64,000 bases of DNA from the NCBI RefSeq assembly GCF_000732615.1, contig NZ_JPGL01000020.1, positions 1 through 64,000 on the forward strand, read 5' to 3'. A program made the translations under genes and the position numbers. The DNA is from Burkholderia paludis. GTDB lineage: Bacteria; Pseudomonadota; Gammaproteobacteria; Burkholderiales; Burkholderiaceae. The notes below the pieces were generated by a model that was given only the letters and a program-made list of their open reading frames with translations, did not search any database and was not told the origin of the DNA. Below are positions 50,395-57,960 of this stretch, piece after piece (positions within the stretch are counted from its first letter, which is position 1; the number at the start of each line of letters is the position of its first letter).

Positions 50395-51108
50395 TCACGC
50401 GCCGCGCTGCTCGGCGTGCGGCTCGACGATACGCCCGGCGTCGAGCGTCACGGTCGTCGCGCAGCGACGCGCGAGTTCGGCATCATGCGTGACGAGCACG
50501 AGTGTTGCGCCGTGCGTGCGGTTCAGTTCGAACATCAGGTCGATGACGGCATGCCCCGTCGCCGCGTCGAGGCTGCCGGTCGGTTCGTCGGCGAACAGGA
50601 CCGCCGGACGCGTGACGAACGCGCGCGCGAGCGCGACACGCTGCTGTTCGCCGCCCGACAGCAGCTTCGGATAGTGCGCGGTGCGCTCGCCGAGACCGAC
50701 CTGCACGAGCAGCGCCCGTGCGCGCTCGGCGGCATCGCGCGCGCCGATGCCGCCCTGCAGCTCGAGCGGCAGCATCACGTTCTCGAGCGCGGTCAGGTGC
50801 GGCATCAACTGGAACGACTGGAACACGAACCCCACTGCGCCGTTGCGCAGCGCGGCGCGCGCATCCTCGTCGAGCTGGTCGAGCGCGCGGCCGAGCAGGC
50901 GAACCGTGCCGCTCGTCGCGCTGTCCAACCCCGCAAGCAGGCCGAGCAGCGTCGATTTGCCCGACCCCGATGCGCCGACGATCGCCAGGCTGCTGCCCGG
51001 CCGCACGGCGAGCGAGATGCCGTCGAGGATCGTCAGCTCGCCCGTCGCATCGGCGACCCGCTTGCACACGTCATGGACTTCGATGATCGGATCGGTAATC
51101 TTGAACAT
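50395..51108 (-). CDS. ABC transporter ATP-binding protein (YbbA/LolD-like)
   Basis: A 237-residue ATPase of the LolD/MacB subgroup: Walker A GASGSGKST near 51-59, Q-loop FVFQSFQLMP, signature LSGGEQQRVALARAF, Walker B VLFADEPTGSLD, and H-loop VTHD. In other bacteria YbbA works with the large permease YbbP; no permease gene is adjacent here. Its start codon overlaps that of tesA on the other strand, the same divergent pairing seen for ybbA-tesA in enterobacteria. Confidence 0.92.
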   Translation of the reverse strand: MFKITDPIIEVHDVCKRVADATGELTILDGISLAVRPGSSLAIVGASGSGKSTLLGLLAGLDSATSGTVRLLGRALDQLDEDARAALRNGAVGFVFQSFQLMPHLTALENVMLPLELQGGIGARDAAERARALLVQVGLGERTAHYPKLLSGGEQQRVALARAFVTRPAVLFADEPTGSLDAATGHAVIDLMFELNRTHGATLVLVTHDAELARRCATTVTLDAGRIVEPHAEQRGA

Positions 51109-51778
51109 GGACACGACATTTCGCTGGAAAAGACGCGCGGCACTCGCCGCGCTGCTGGGCACCCTGCTGGCCGCCACCGCGCCGGCACACGCCGCGACGC
51201 CGGCGGCGACCTCGGGCCAGCCCGTGATCGTCGTGCTCGGCGACAGCCTGTCGGCCGAATACGGGCTGCCGCGCGACACCGGCTGGGTGGCGCTGCTGCG
51301 GCAACGGCTCACGACCGAGCGAATCGATTATAGCGTCGCGAACGCAAGCGTCAGCGGCGACACCACGAGCGGCGGCCGCGCGCGGCTGCCCGCGGTGCTG
51401 CAACGGCTCAAGCCGTCGATCGTTGTCGTCGAGCTCGGCTCGAACGATGCGCTGCGCGGCGTGCCGCTCGCGACCACCGAGCAGAACCTGCGCGACATCA
51501 TCGCCGGCGCACGGCAGGCGCAGGCCAGGGTCGTGCTGGTCGGCATGTACGTGCCGCCCAATTACGGCCCCGACTACACGCAGAAGTTCCATGCCGTCTA
51601 CGCGCGGCTGTCGAAGGATCTTGCCGTGCCGCTCGTGCCGTTCCTGCTGGCCGGCATCGAGAACAGGCCCGAGATGTTCCAGGCCGACCAGATGCATCCC
51701 GCGCAACAGGCACAGGGCATCCTGCTCGACAACGTCTGGCCGGCGCTGAAGCCGCTGCTCGGCAAGCCGCGCGGCTGA
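51107..51778 (+). CDS. tesA: SGNH-hydrolase arylesterase/thioesterase I (TesA-like)
   Basis: A 223-residue exported lipase/esterase: signal peptide (residues about 1-30, ending APAHA), nucleophile Ser47 in the block I motif GDSLSAEYGLP, then GDTTSGG, block III ELGSNDALRG, and block V DQMHPAQQAQ with the catalytic Asp-x-x-His. This matches TesA/lysophospholipase L1. The ATG overlaps the start codon of the ybbA-like gene (CATG), so its promoter must lie inside that gene. Confidence 0.93.
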   Translation: MDTTFRWKRRAALAALLGTLLAATAPAHAATPAATSGQPVIVVLGDSLSAEYGLPRDTGWVALLRQRLTTERIDYSVANASVSGDTTSGGRARLPAVLQRLKPSIVVVELGSNDALRGVPLATTEQNLRDIIAGARQAQARVVLVGMYVPPNYGPDYTQKFHAVYARLSKDLAVPLVPFLLAGIENRPEMFQADQMHPAQQAQGILLDNVWPALKPLLGKPRG

Positions 51779-51800
51779 GCGCACCGCGCCGCCCAAAAAC

Positions 51801-51828
51801 AAAAAGCCCCGCGTGAAGCGGGGCTTTT
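51801..51828. terminator. Bidirectional terminator between tesA and ppiD
   Basis: Stem AGCCCCGC/GCGGGGCT (arms 51805-51812, 51818-51825) with five A on the left and TTTT on the right; serves the convergent tesA and ppiD. Confidence 0.85.
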
Positions 51829-51848
51829 CGTTGCGTGCGAAACGCGGC

Positions 51849-53783
51849 TCAGTTGTCGCCGTCCTGCGACTGGCTGGCCGTCGAACCGTACAGCTTCACC
51901 TTCGAGCGATCGCGCAGCGCGGCAAGGTACGCCTCACCTTCGCTCTGCGCATCGACCTGCGCCATCTGCTGCTGCGCGGCCGCCAGTTGCTGCGGATCGA
52001 CCGCCGAGCCCGGGATCACTGCGTTCACGCGGTAGATCGCATAGCCGTCCGCGCCGAGATCGACGCCGACATAGGCCGGCAGCGTCTTCGCATCGACCTT
52101 GTACACGGCGCTCAGCGCAGCCGGCGTCAGGCCCTGCGACTGCGTGCGGGATACCTTCTGCGCGGCGGCAAACCCGTCGGCCGACTTCGACTTCTGCAGC
52201 TCGGCGAGCTTCGCGACACCGTCCTTCTTCGCGAGCACAGCGGCCTGCTCGGCGATGACCTTCTGGCGCACGGCATCCTTGATCGCGTCGAGCGCGGGCA
52301 CGGCTGCCGGCTTGTAGTCGGTCACGCGCGCCGAGATCAGCGTGTTGTTGCCGACGTCGATCGCCTGCGTGTTGTTCTGGCCCTTCACCGCGTCGTTCGC
52401 GAACACCGCGGCCAGGAACTTCGGATAGTTCAGCGGGCTCGTCGGCGGCAACTGCGGATTCGGCGTCGGCGTGACGGTGGCCGTCTGGATCGTCAGCTTG
52501 TACTTGTCCGCGGCCGGCTGCAGCGTCTTCGCCTTTTCATAGACGGTCGACGTGAAGCCTTCCGCGTTGTCCGAGAACGCCTTCGCCGCGTACTGCTGCT
52601 TCAGGTCGGCTGCGATCTGGTCCTTCACGTCCGCGAACGGCTTGACGGCCGCCGGCTTCACTTCGGTCGCCTTCAGGATATGGAAGCCGAGATCCGACTG
52701 CACGACACCGCTCACGTCGCCCTGCTTGAGCGCGAACGCGGCGTCGTCGAACGCCTTGCCGCCCGCGGTCGAGCCACGCGCGATGAAGCCGAGGTCGCCG
52801 CCCTTCGCGGCCGACGGCGCGTCCTGCGAGTTCTTCTGCGCGATCTGCGCGAACTGGTCCGGATGGGCCTTCACGTCGGCCAGCAGCTGGTCGGCCTTGG
52901 CCTTCGCCGCAGCCTTGTCGGCCGCGCTGGCGCTGCCGGGCGCGGCGATGAAGATGTGGCTCACGCGAACCTGCGCTTCGGTGCGGAAGTGCGTCGGATT
53001 GTCGTCGTAGAACTTCTTGATGTCCGCATCGGTCGGCTGCGCACCGGCGGCCGCCGCGGCCGGCGAATAGACGAGGTACTGGATCGTTGCCGTCTCGGGC
53101 GTCGCGAAGCTCTGCTTGTGCGCGTCATAGTATGCGGCGAGCTGCGCGTCGGTCGGCTGGACCTTCGCAGCGAAATCGCTCGTCTTCAGCACGAGCGCCT
53201 GCACTTCGCGCTGCTGCGCGGCGAGTTCGGACAGGCGTTGCGCGAGGCTCTTAGGCGTGAACGCGCTCGACACGATGCTGGCCGGAATCTGCTGCAGCGC
53301 GAGGCTGTAGCGCACGCGCTCCTGGTACTGCTCGGGCGTCATCCCCTGGAACGACAGCAACTGGGCATAGCGCTCGACGTCGATCGAACCGTCGGGCTTC
53401 TTCAGCGACGCGATCATCGGGTCGCTCATCAGCGCTTCGCGCACGGCATTGTCGGAGGCGGTCAGGTGCAGGCGCTGGGTCTCGTCGGCCAGCACGCGTT
53501 GCTGGATCAGGCCGTCGAGCACCTGCTTGCGGTGTTCGGGCGTGTCGAGCATCTTGATGTCGAACTGCCCGCCGAGCGCCTGACGCGCCTGGTCGATCTG
53601 CTGGCGGAAGGCGCCGTCGAATTCGACCCGCGTGATCTTGTGCCCGTTGACTGCCGCGACGTTCGCGCTGTCGTCGAAGAAGCCGCGGAAGCCTTGAATC
53701 CCGACGAAACCCAACCCCGGCAACACGATCAGGAGCAGGAGAGCCATCATCAGGCGCTGGTGGTTACGAAAGAAATCGAGCAT
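51849..53783 (-). CDS. ppiD: Periplasmic chaperone/peptidyl-prolyl isomerase PpiD
   Basis: A 644-residue protein anchored by one N-terminal membrane helix (about residues 12-33 of MLDFFRNHQRLMMALLLLIV). It has a SurA-like chaperone region (AAVNGHKITRVEFDGAFRQQ ...), one parvulin domain around 260-365 (VRVSHIFIAAPG ... KGGDLGFIARGST ... QSDLGFHILKATEV), and a second chaperone region. It escorts proteins leaving the Sec translocon. In Burkholderia ppiD normally lies close to the lon-tRNA row; here a 3.8-kb stretch separates them. Confidence 0.95.
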   Translation of the reverse strand: MLDFFRNHQRLMMALLLLIVLPGLGFVGIQGFRGFFDDSANVAAVNGHKITRVEFDGAFRQQIDQARQALGGQFDIKMLDTPEHRKQVLDGLIQQRVLADETQRLHLTASDNAVREALMSDPMIASLKKPDGSIDVERYAQLLSFQGMTPEQYQERVRYSLALQQIPASIVSSAFTPKSLAQRLSELAAQQREVQALVLKTSDFAAKVQPTDAQLAAYYDAHKQSFATPETATIQYLVYSPAAAAAGAQPTDADIKKFYDDNPTHFRTEAQVRVSHIFIAAPGSASAADKAAAKAKADQLLADVKAHPDQFAQIAQKNSQDAPSAAKGGDLGFIARGSTAGGKAFDDAAFALKQGDVSGVVQSDLGFHILKATEVKPAAVKPFADVKDQIAADLKQQYAAKAFSDNAEGFTSTVYEKAKTLQPAADKYKLTIQTATVTPTPNPQLPPTSPLNYPKFLAAVFANDAVKGQNNTQAIDVGNNTLISARVTDYKPAAVPALDAIKDAVRQKVIAEQAAVLAKKDGVAKLAELQKSKSADGFAAAQKVSRTQSQGLTPAALSAVYKVDAKTLPAYVGVDLGADGYAIYRVNAVIPGSAVDPQQLAAAQQQMAQVDAQSEGEAYLAALRDRSKVKLYGSTASQSQDGDN

Positions 53784-54099
53784 GCGTGACGGGTAATTTG
53801 GACAAAACGCCTGATATTACAACAGCAGGCCCCCAAAAAGCGAAACGGACTGCCCCGCCGCCCGGCGATCGGCGCCGCGCGACAGCCCGGCAACGGGTTC
53901 GCGCACGACGGGATGGGACGCCTAAGAACGTGCCCGCGCGAGGCGGTCGCGGCCCCGAGGTCCGCCGGAGCCACGGCGATACCGGCACGGCGCACGCCTC
54001 GCATCCTCCACGCCACCGACCGCCGTCGCGCCCTGAAATCCTTTGGCATCAAGGGCGTAGCCGGGAATCCGGGGCGCGCCGGCGTCGCCCGCCGCCCGC
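53784..54099. other. 316-base region without a recognised gene
   Basis: This lies between ppiD and the LysR gene. Open frames are present on both strands but none matches a family, and codon use does not look selected. The ppiD promoter should be at the left end (AT-rich TAATAT on the minus strand near 53813-53818, no good -35). No terminator or repeat was found. Confidence 0.5.
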
Positions 54100-55068
54100 T
54101 CAGAAAAGCAATTCGATATGCTCGAAGAGCCTTCGGTTCTCGAGCGCCGCGGAACGGCTGCGCTTGCGGATGGCCTGGGACAGACAGTCGACGAAACACT
54201 GGCTGGCCGTGCTGCGCATGGCGTTATGCAGACCGATGATCGCGACCTGGTTGGCCTCGAAGCGCTCGTCCAGTTCGAGCGGCTGCGCCCAGCCATGCAT
54301 CGTATCGGTGAGCAGCAACGGCCTGGGGCAATGGCTGAGCATGTCGTTGTGGCGAACCAGCTGCAGCAGCAACGAATTCGAATGCGCGCAATACAGGCGG
54401 GAGCGGTCGATCGCGGCGCCGTGCTGCCAGAAGATGCTGTGCATCATGCCGTCGTAGCTGCTCGCCGTATAGTTCACGGCCCAGTCGTGATCGAGCAGGT
54501 CGTGAATCGAGCGCCGGTCCGCCAGCGGATGCCCGCGTCGGGCGACCACGCACGATTCGTACGAGAACAGCCGTTCGTGATCGAACTCCCGACTCGACAC
54601 CACCGACGTGAGCGGCACGACCGACAGATCCAGCGTGCCCTCCCGGAGCCGCGGCAACGCGACGGCCGTCAGGCCCTCGAACATCTCGAGCTGCACCCGC
54701 GGCATCTGCGCGCGAAACAGCCTGACCGTCTCGCTCATGAACGTCAGCATGACCAGCGGCGTCACCGCGACCGTCAGCTTGCCGGACTGGTCGCCCCGCA
54801 GCCGGGCCAGCTCGTCGTCCGCCCGGTCGAGCTGCCCGACGATCAGCCGTGCGTGGCGCAGCAGCGCATGCCCGGCGTCGGTGAAGCTCACGCCGCTCGA
54901 ACTGCGCGAGAGCAGCGTGAGCTTCTGCTCGTTCTCGAGCTCCCGCAACGCCTTGGTCGCCGCCGCCTGGGACACCCCGAGCAGCCTGGAGGCCGCCCGG
55001 ATGCTGCCTGCGTCGGCAACCGCCACCAACGCCTGGATCTGGTGAATTTTCATACGACGCTCGCGCAA
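54100..55068 (-). CDS. LysR-family transcriptional regulator
   Basis: A 322-residue LTTR, N-terminal helix-turn-helix (IHQIQALVAVADAGSIRAASRLLGVSQAAATKALRELE) and C-terminal effector domain from about residue 95. The N-terminal MRERR extension may not be used; an ATG at MKIHQIQ (55052 and down) is the conserved start. It is divergent from the M20 amidohydrolase gene and most likely controls it and the binding protein. Confidence 0.88.
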   Translation of the reverse strand: MRERRMKIHQIQALVAVADAGSIRAASRLLGVSQAAATKALRELENEQKLTLLSRSSSGVSFTDAGHALLRHARLIVGQLDRADDELARLRGDQSGKLTVAVTPLVMLTFMSETVRLFRAQMPRVQLEMFEGLTAVALPRLREGTLDLSVVPLTSVVSSREFDHERLFSYESCVVARRGHPLADRRSIHDLLDHDWAVNYTASSYDGMMHSIFWQHGAAIDRSRLYCAHSNSLLLQLVRHNDMLSHCPRPLLLTDTMHGWAQPLELDERFEANQVAIIGLHNAMRSTASQCFVDCLSQAIRKRSRSAALENRRLFEHIELLF

Positions 55069-55085
55069 ATCACGGTGATAACTGT

Positions 55086-55103
55086 TGGTTGTCTATATAA
55101 CCA
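55086..55103. promoter_or_regulatory. Candidate operator between the LysR and M20 genes
   Basis: Inverted repeat TGGTT-N8-AACCA inside the AT-rich TATATAACC patch of the 111-base divergent region, as expected for an LTTR site overlapping both promoters. Confidence 0.4.
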
Positions 55104-55179
55104 TATTGCGGCTTCCGGCGGAAAAGCGCGCTGCCTATGATGGGCGCCGTCTCGACCCTCCAACGCATCCGGAAACGCC

Positions 55180-56358
55180 ATGCCTACCCCGATCGACGAA
55201 TTCGTGCCGCAAGGCATGTGCGACATCGAACGCGAGATGATCGCCTTGCGCAGGCTGATTCACTCGCGTCCCGAATTGAGTTTCGAGGAATTCGATACGA
55301 GCCGGCTGGTCGCGGAATGCCTGACGCGCTGGGGATACGACGTGCACGAAGGCATCGGCGGCACCGGGGTGGTCGGCATGCTGCGCAACGGCGCAGGCCG
55401 CACGATCGGCCTGCGCGCCGACATGGATGCGCTGCCGATCGTGGAGGCCACCGGGTTGCCCTATGCGAGCACCAACGTCGGCGTCATGCATGCATGCGGT
55501 CACGACGGCCATACGGCGATGCTGCTCGCCGCCGCGCAATACCTCGCGCGGAACCGCGGCTTCGCCGGCACCGTTTGCATGATTTTCCAGCCGGCCGAGG
55601 AAAGCGGCGGCGGCGCGCTACGGATGCTGGAAGACGGATTGCTCGACCGATTCCCGTGCGACGCGGTATTCGCGATGCACAACATGCCCGGGCTGCCGGC
55701 CGGTCGCTTCGGCTTCCGGAGCGGCGCGTTCATGGCGTCGGCCGATACGGTCAGGATCAGAATCGTCGGCTACGGCGGGCACGGCGCCGTTCCGCACAAG
55801 ACGATCGATCCGGTCGTCGCGGCCGCGTCACTGGTCATGGCCCTGCAAACGATCGTCGCCCGAAACGTCGATCCGCTCGCAACCGCCATCGTGACGGTCG
55901 GGTCGATTCATGCCGGTAGCGCACCGAACATCGTTCCCGACACTGCCGCCATCGAGCTATCGGTGCGCGCCCTCGACCCGGGCATACGCGACTTGCTGCA
56001 AGCGCGCATCACGGCACTGGCCCATGCGCATGCGGAGGGTTACGGCGCACGGGCGGAAGTCGATTACGCGCGCGGCTACCCGGTGCTCGTCAACCATCCC
56101 GAGCCGACCCGCCTGGCGGAATCGGTCGCACGCGACTGGCTCGACGCGGACGGCCTCGTCGGCGACATGAATCCGATCACGAACAGCGAGGATTTCGCGT
56201 ACGTGCTCGAACGCTGCCCCGGATGTTACCTGCTGATCGGCAACGGTGAAGGCAAGGGAGGATGCATGGTGCACAACCCGGGCTACGACTTCAACGACGA
56301 CATCCTGACGATCGGTGCAAGTTACTGGGTTCGCCTCGTCGAGCGCTTCCTCGGCTAA
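55180..56358 (+). CDS. M20-family amidohydrolase (hippurate/IAA-amino acid hydrolase-like)
   Basis: A 392-residue metallopeptidase-fold hydrolase. Metal ligands are visible: Cys106 and His108 in HACGHDGHT, the Glu140-Glu141 pair in FQPAEES, His167 in FAMHNMPG, and the C-terminal His of MVHNPGYDFND. The dimerisation domain (VRIRIVGYGGHGAVPHKTIDPV) is complete. It probably cleaves an N-acyl- or amide-linked amino acid. The binding protein gene follows after 113 bases, suggesting uptake and hydrolysis of an amino-acid conjugate. Confidence 0.92.
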   Translation: MPTPIDEFVPQGMCDIEREMIALRRLIHSRPELSFEEFDTSRLVAECLTRWGYDVHEGIGGTGVVGMLRNGAGRTIGLRADMDALPIVEATGLPYASTNVGVMHACGHDGHTAMLLAAAQYLARNRGFAGTVCMIFQPAEESGGGALRMLEDGLLDRFPCDAVFAMHNMPGLPAGRFGFRSGAFMASADTVRIRIVGYGGHGAVPHKTIDPVVAAASLVMALQTIVARNVDPLATAIVTVGSIHAGSAPNIVPDTAAIELSVRALDPGIRDLLQARITALAHAHAEGYGARAEVDYARGYPVLVNHPEPTRLAESVARDWLDADGLVGDMNPITNSEDFAYVLERCPGCYLLIGNGEGKGGCMVHNPGYDFNDDILTIGASYWVRLVERFLG

Positions 56359-56471
56359 CCCCGGACACGAACGACGCAGGCAGACGCCGTCGCCTGCTTG
56401 CGGTTGTGCCAAGCGTCGACGGCAAGCTATCCGGGAAACACAGGCCGATGCGCCCCCGGTATGGAGACACC

Positions 56472-57251
56472 ATGAAATCCCTGATATTTCGCAGCCTGCT
56501 GGCGCTCTGCGCCATTCCGCTCATGGCGTCGGCCGCCGATCCTCAAACGTTGCGCTTCGGCATCGACCCGACGTATCCGCCATTCGAATCGAAGCGCCCG
56601 GACGGGTCGTTCGTCGGCTTCGACGTCGATCTCGGCAACGCGATCTGCGCGAACCTGCATGTGCGCTGCATCTGGGTCGAGCAGAGTTTCGATGCCATGA
56701 TTCCTGCGCTGAAGGCGCGCAAGTTCGACGCGATCCTGTCGGCGATGACGGCCACGCCCGCGCGCCGTCAACAGATCGATTTCTCGGATCGCCTGTATTC
56801 CGGGGCGCCACGATTGATCGCCCGCGCGGGCTCCCGCCTGCAACCGACGGCGGAATCCCTGAAAGGCCGCCGGATCGGCGTACAGCAAGGCTCGGTGCAG
56901 GAAAGCTATGCGATGGCCGAATGGGCGTCGAAAGGCGTCCAGGTGATTGCTTACCCGGGCACCGACCAGCTCTACCAGGACCTCGCGACCGGCCGCCTCG
57001 ACGCCTCGTTCCAGACGGCGATCCAGGCGGACATCGGCTTCCTGCGCACGCCGCGCGGCAAGGCATTTGCGTTCGCCGGCGCGGAGATCGACGACAGGCG
57101 AGCATCGGGAGACGGCGTCGCGATCGGCATCCGCAAGGACGACAAGGCGCTGGCCGACAGGATCAACCGGGCGATCGCCGCAATTCGCAAGAACGGCGAG
57201 TACGACACGCTCGCACGCAAGTACTTCTCGTTCGACATCTACGGCAACTGA
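56472..57251 (+). CDS. Periplasmic amino-acid-binding protein (LAO/HisJ-like)
   Basis: A 259-residue SBP_bac_3 protein: signal peptide (residues about 1-21, ending MASA), then LRFGIDPTYPPFESKRPDGSFVGFDVDLGNAICA, DAILSAMTATPARRQQIDFSD (binding-site Arg) and GRRIGVQQGSVQESYA. This matches lysine/arginine/ornithine-type binding proteins of polar amino acid ABC transporters. No permease or ATPase genes follow in the window, so its transporter is encoded elsewhere or it acts alone. The ATG is preceded by TGGAGACACC. Confidence 0.92.
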   Translation: MKSLIFRSLLALCAIPLMASAADPQTLRFGIDPTYPPFESKRPDGSFVGFDVDLGNAICANLHVRCIWVEQSFDAMIPALKARKFDAILSAMTATPARRQQIDFSDRLYSGAPRLIARAGSRLQPTAESLKGRRIGVQQGSVQESYAMAEWASKGVQVIAYPGTDQLYQDLATGRLDASFQTAIQADIGFLRTPRGKAFAFAGAEIDDRRASGDGVAIGIRKDDKALADRINRAIAAIRKNGEYDTLARKYFSFDIYGN

Positions 57252-57577
57252 GGCGGCGCCCGCCCCTCGGGGCGACGGAAGGAAGGTATCGAAGCGCGGC
57301 ATCCATCACGGCATGCGGCGGACGGCTCGACAAATGCGCCATGCATTCGCGCGCCGTGTTCGGACGACAGATCAGCGGGTATGCCGTGCAGGCATGCCTA
57401 ACGCGCGACGAACCTGACGCCAGTCTCGCCTGCGTCCCGCAGGCAGCGGCTACGGCTGCGCATGCAGGTGCTCAGCCCGTCGGCAGCTTGCTCCGCACCG
57501 CAGCCTCGCTGCTCATCAGCGTGCGCAACCGGAAACGCAAATGAAAAAGCCCGCACGAGGCGGGCTTCTTCATTTTC
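57252..57577. other. 326-base region between the binding protein gene and the tRNA genes
   Basis: No recognised gene. A short GC-rich hairpin (about 57260-57275) without T run follows the binding-protein stop. An open frame of about 67 codons exists on the plus strand but resembles nothing I know. The tRNA terminator is at the right end. This is where the edge of a possible insertion would fall, yet no tRNA-derived direct repeat was found. Confidence 0.45.
57544..57567 (-). terminator. Terminator of the tRNA-Val/tRNA-Asp transcript
   Basis: Minus-strand stem AAGCCCGC/GCGGGCTT (arms 57547-57554 and 57560-57567, 5-base loop) followed by a T run, 10 bases after tRNA-Asp. Confidence 0.8.
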
Positions 57578-57654
57578 TGGCGGAGCGGACGGGACTCGAA
57601 CCCGCGACCCCCGGCGTGACAGGCCGGTATTCTAACCGACTGAACTACCGCTCC
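57578..57654 (-). tRNA. tRNA-Asp (GTC)
   Basis: A 77-base cloverleaf read on the minus strand: acceptor GGAGCGG/CCGCTCC, D-arm AGTTCAGTCGGTTAGAAT, anticodon loop CTGTCAC with GTC, T-arm GGTTCGAGTCC, and an encoded CCA end. Confidence 0.97.
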
Positions 57655-57677
57655 TTGGTCTGGCTGAATCTGGAAAC

Positions 57678-57753
57678 TGGTGGGTGCTGAGGGGTTCGAA
57701 CCCCCGACCTACGCCTTGTAAGGGCGCCGCTCTACCAGCTGAGCTAAGCACCC
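57678..57753 (-). tRNA. tRNA-Val (TAC)
   Basis: A 76-base cloverleaf on the minus strand: acceptor GGGTGCT/AGCACCC, D-arm TAGCTCAGCTGGTAGAG, anticodon loop CTTACAA with TAC, T-arm GGTTCGAACCC, and an encoded CCA end. It lies 23 bases before tRNA-Asp; both are probably one transcript. Confidence 0.97.
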
Positions 57754-57813
57754 GTTTCCGATTCGTTCTGGCTGCGATCTGCGTTTCGGCATCAACAACC
57801 AGCGAGCCCGCAA

Positions 57814-57842
57814 GTTTAATTCATACCCGATCATTTTGCCAA
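57814..57842 (-). promoter_or_regulatory. Candidate promoter of the tRNA pair
   Basis: Minus strand TTGGCA (57837-57842), 17-base spacer, TTAAAC (57814-57819), about 60 bases before tRNA-Val. The -10 match is weak. Confidence 0.4.
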
Positions 57843-57896
57843 GCCCGGACGTGAATTATTTTTCATGCTCGCACACACGGTGGTATCGATACGCAT

Positions 57897-57925
57897 AAAA
57901 AAACCCGCGGACGCGCCGCGGGTTT
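57897..57925 (-). terminator. Terminator after lon
   Basis: Minus-strand stem CCCGCGG/CCGCGGG (arms 57904-57910, 57916-57922, 5-base loop), extended by AAA/TTT pairs, followed by a seven-T tract. Confidence 0.9.
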
Positions 57926-57960
57926 CGTGAACACCTTCTGGAAGTACGGCGTTCGGTGCG

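Noticed and set aside
53784..54099. Search for a tRNA-derived direct repeat that would mark an attachment site of the 54-57 kb segment
   Set aside because: No copy of the tRNA-Asp or tRNA-Val 3' end was seen in this gap, and no integrase is present, so an integrative-element origin is not supported.
53922..54296. Open frame reading into the LysR gene from its downstream side
   Set aside because: It is in another frame of the LysR gene and the following gap, with no family match.
57301..57544. Open frame of about 67-80 codons before the tRNA terminator
   Set aside because: No ribosome binding site, no recognisable domain, and it runs into the terminator hairpin.
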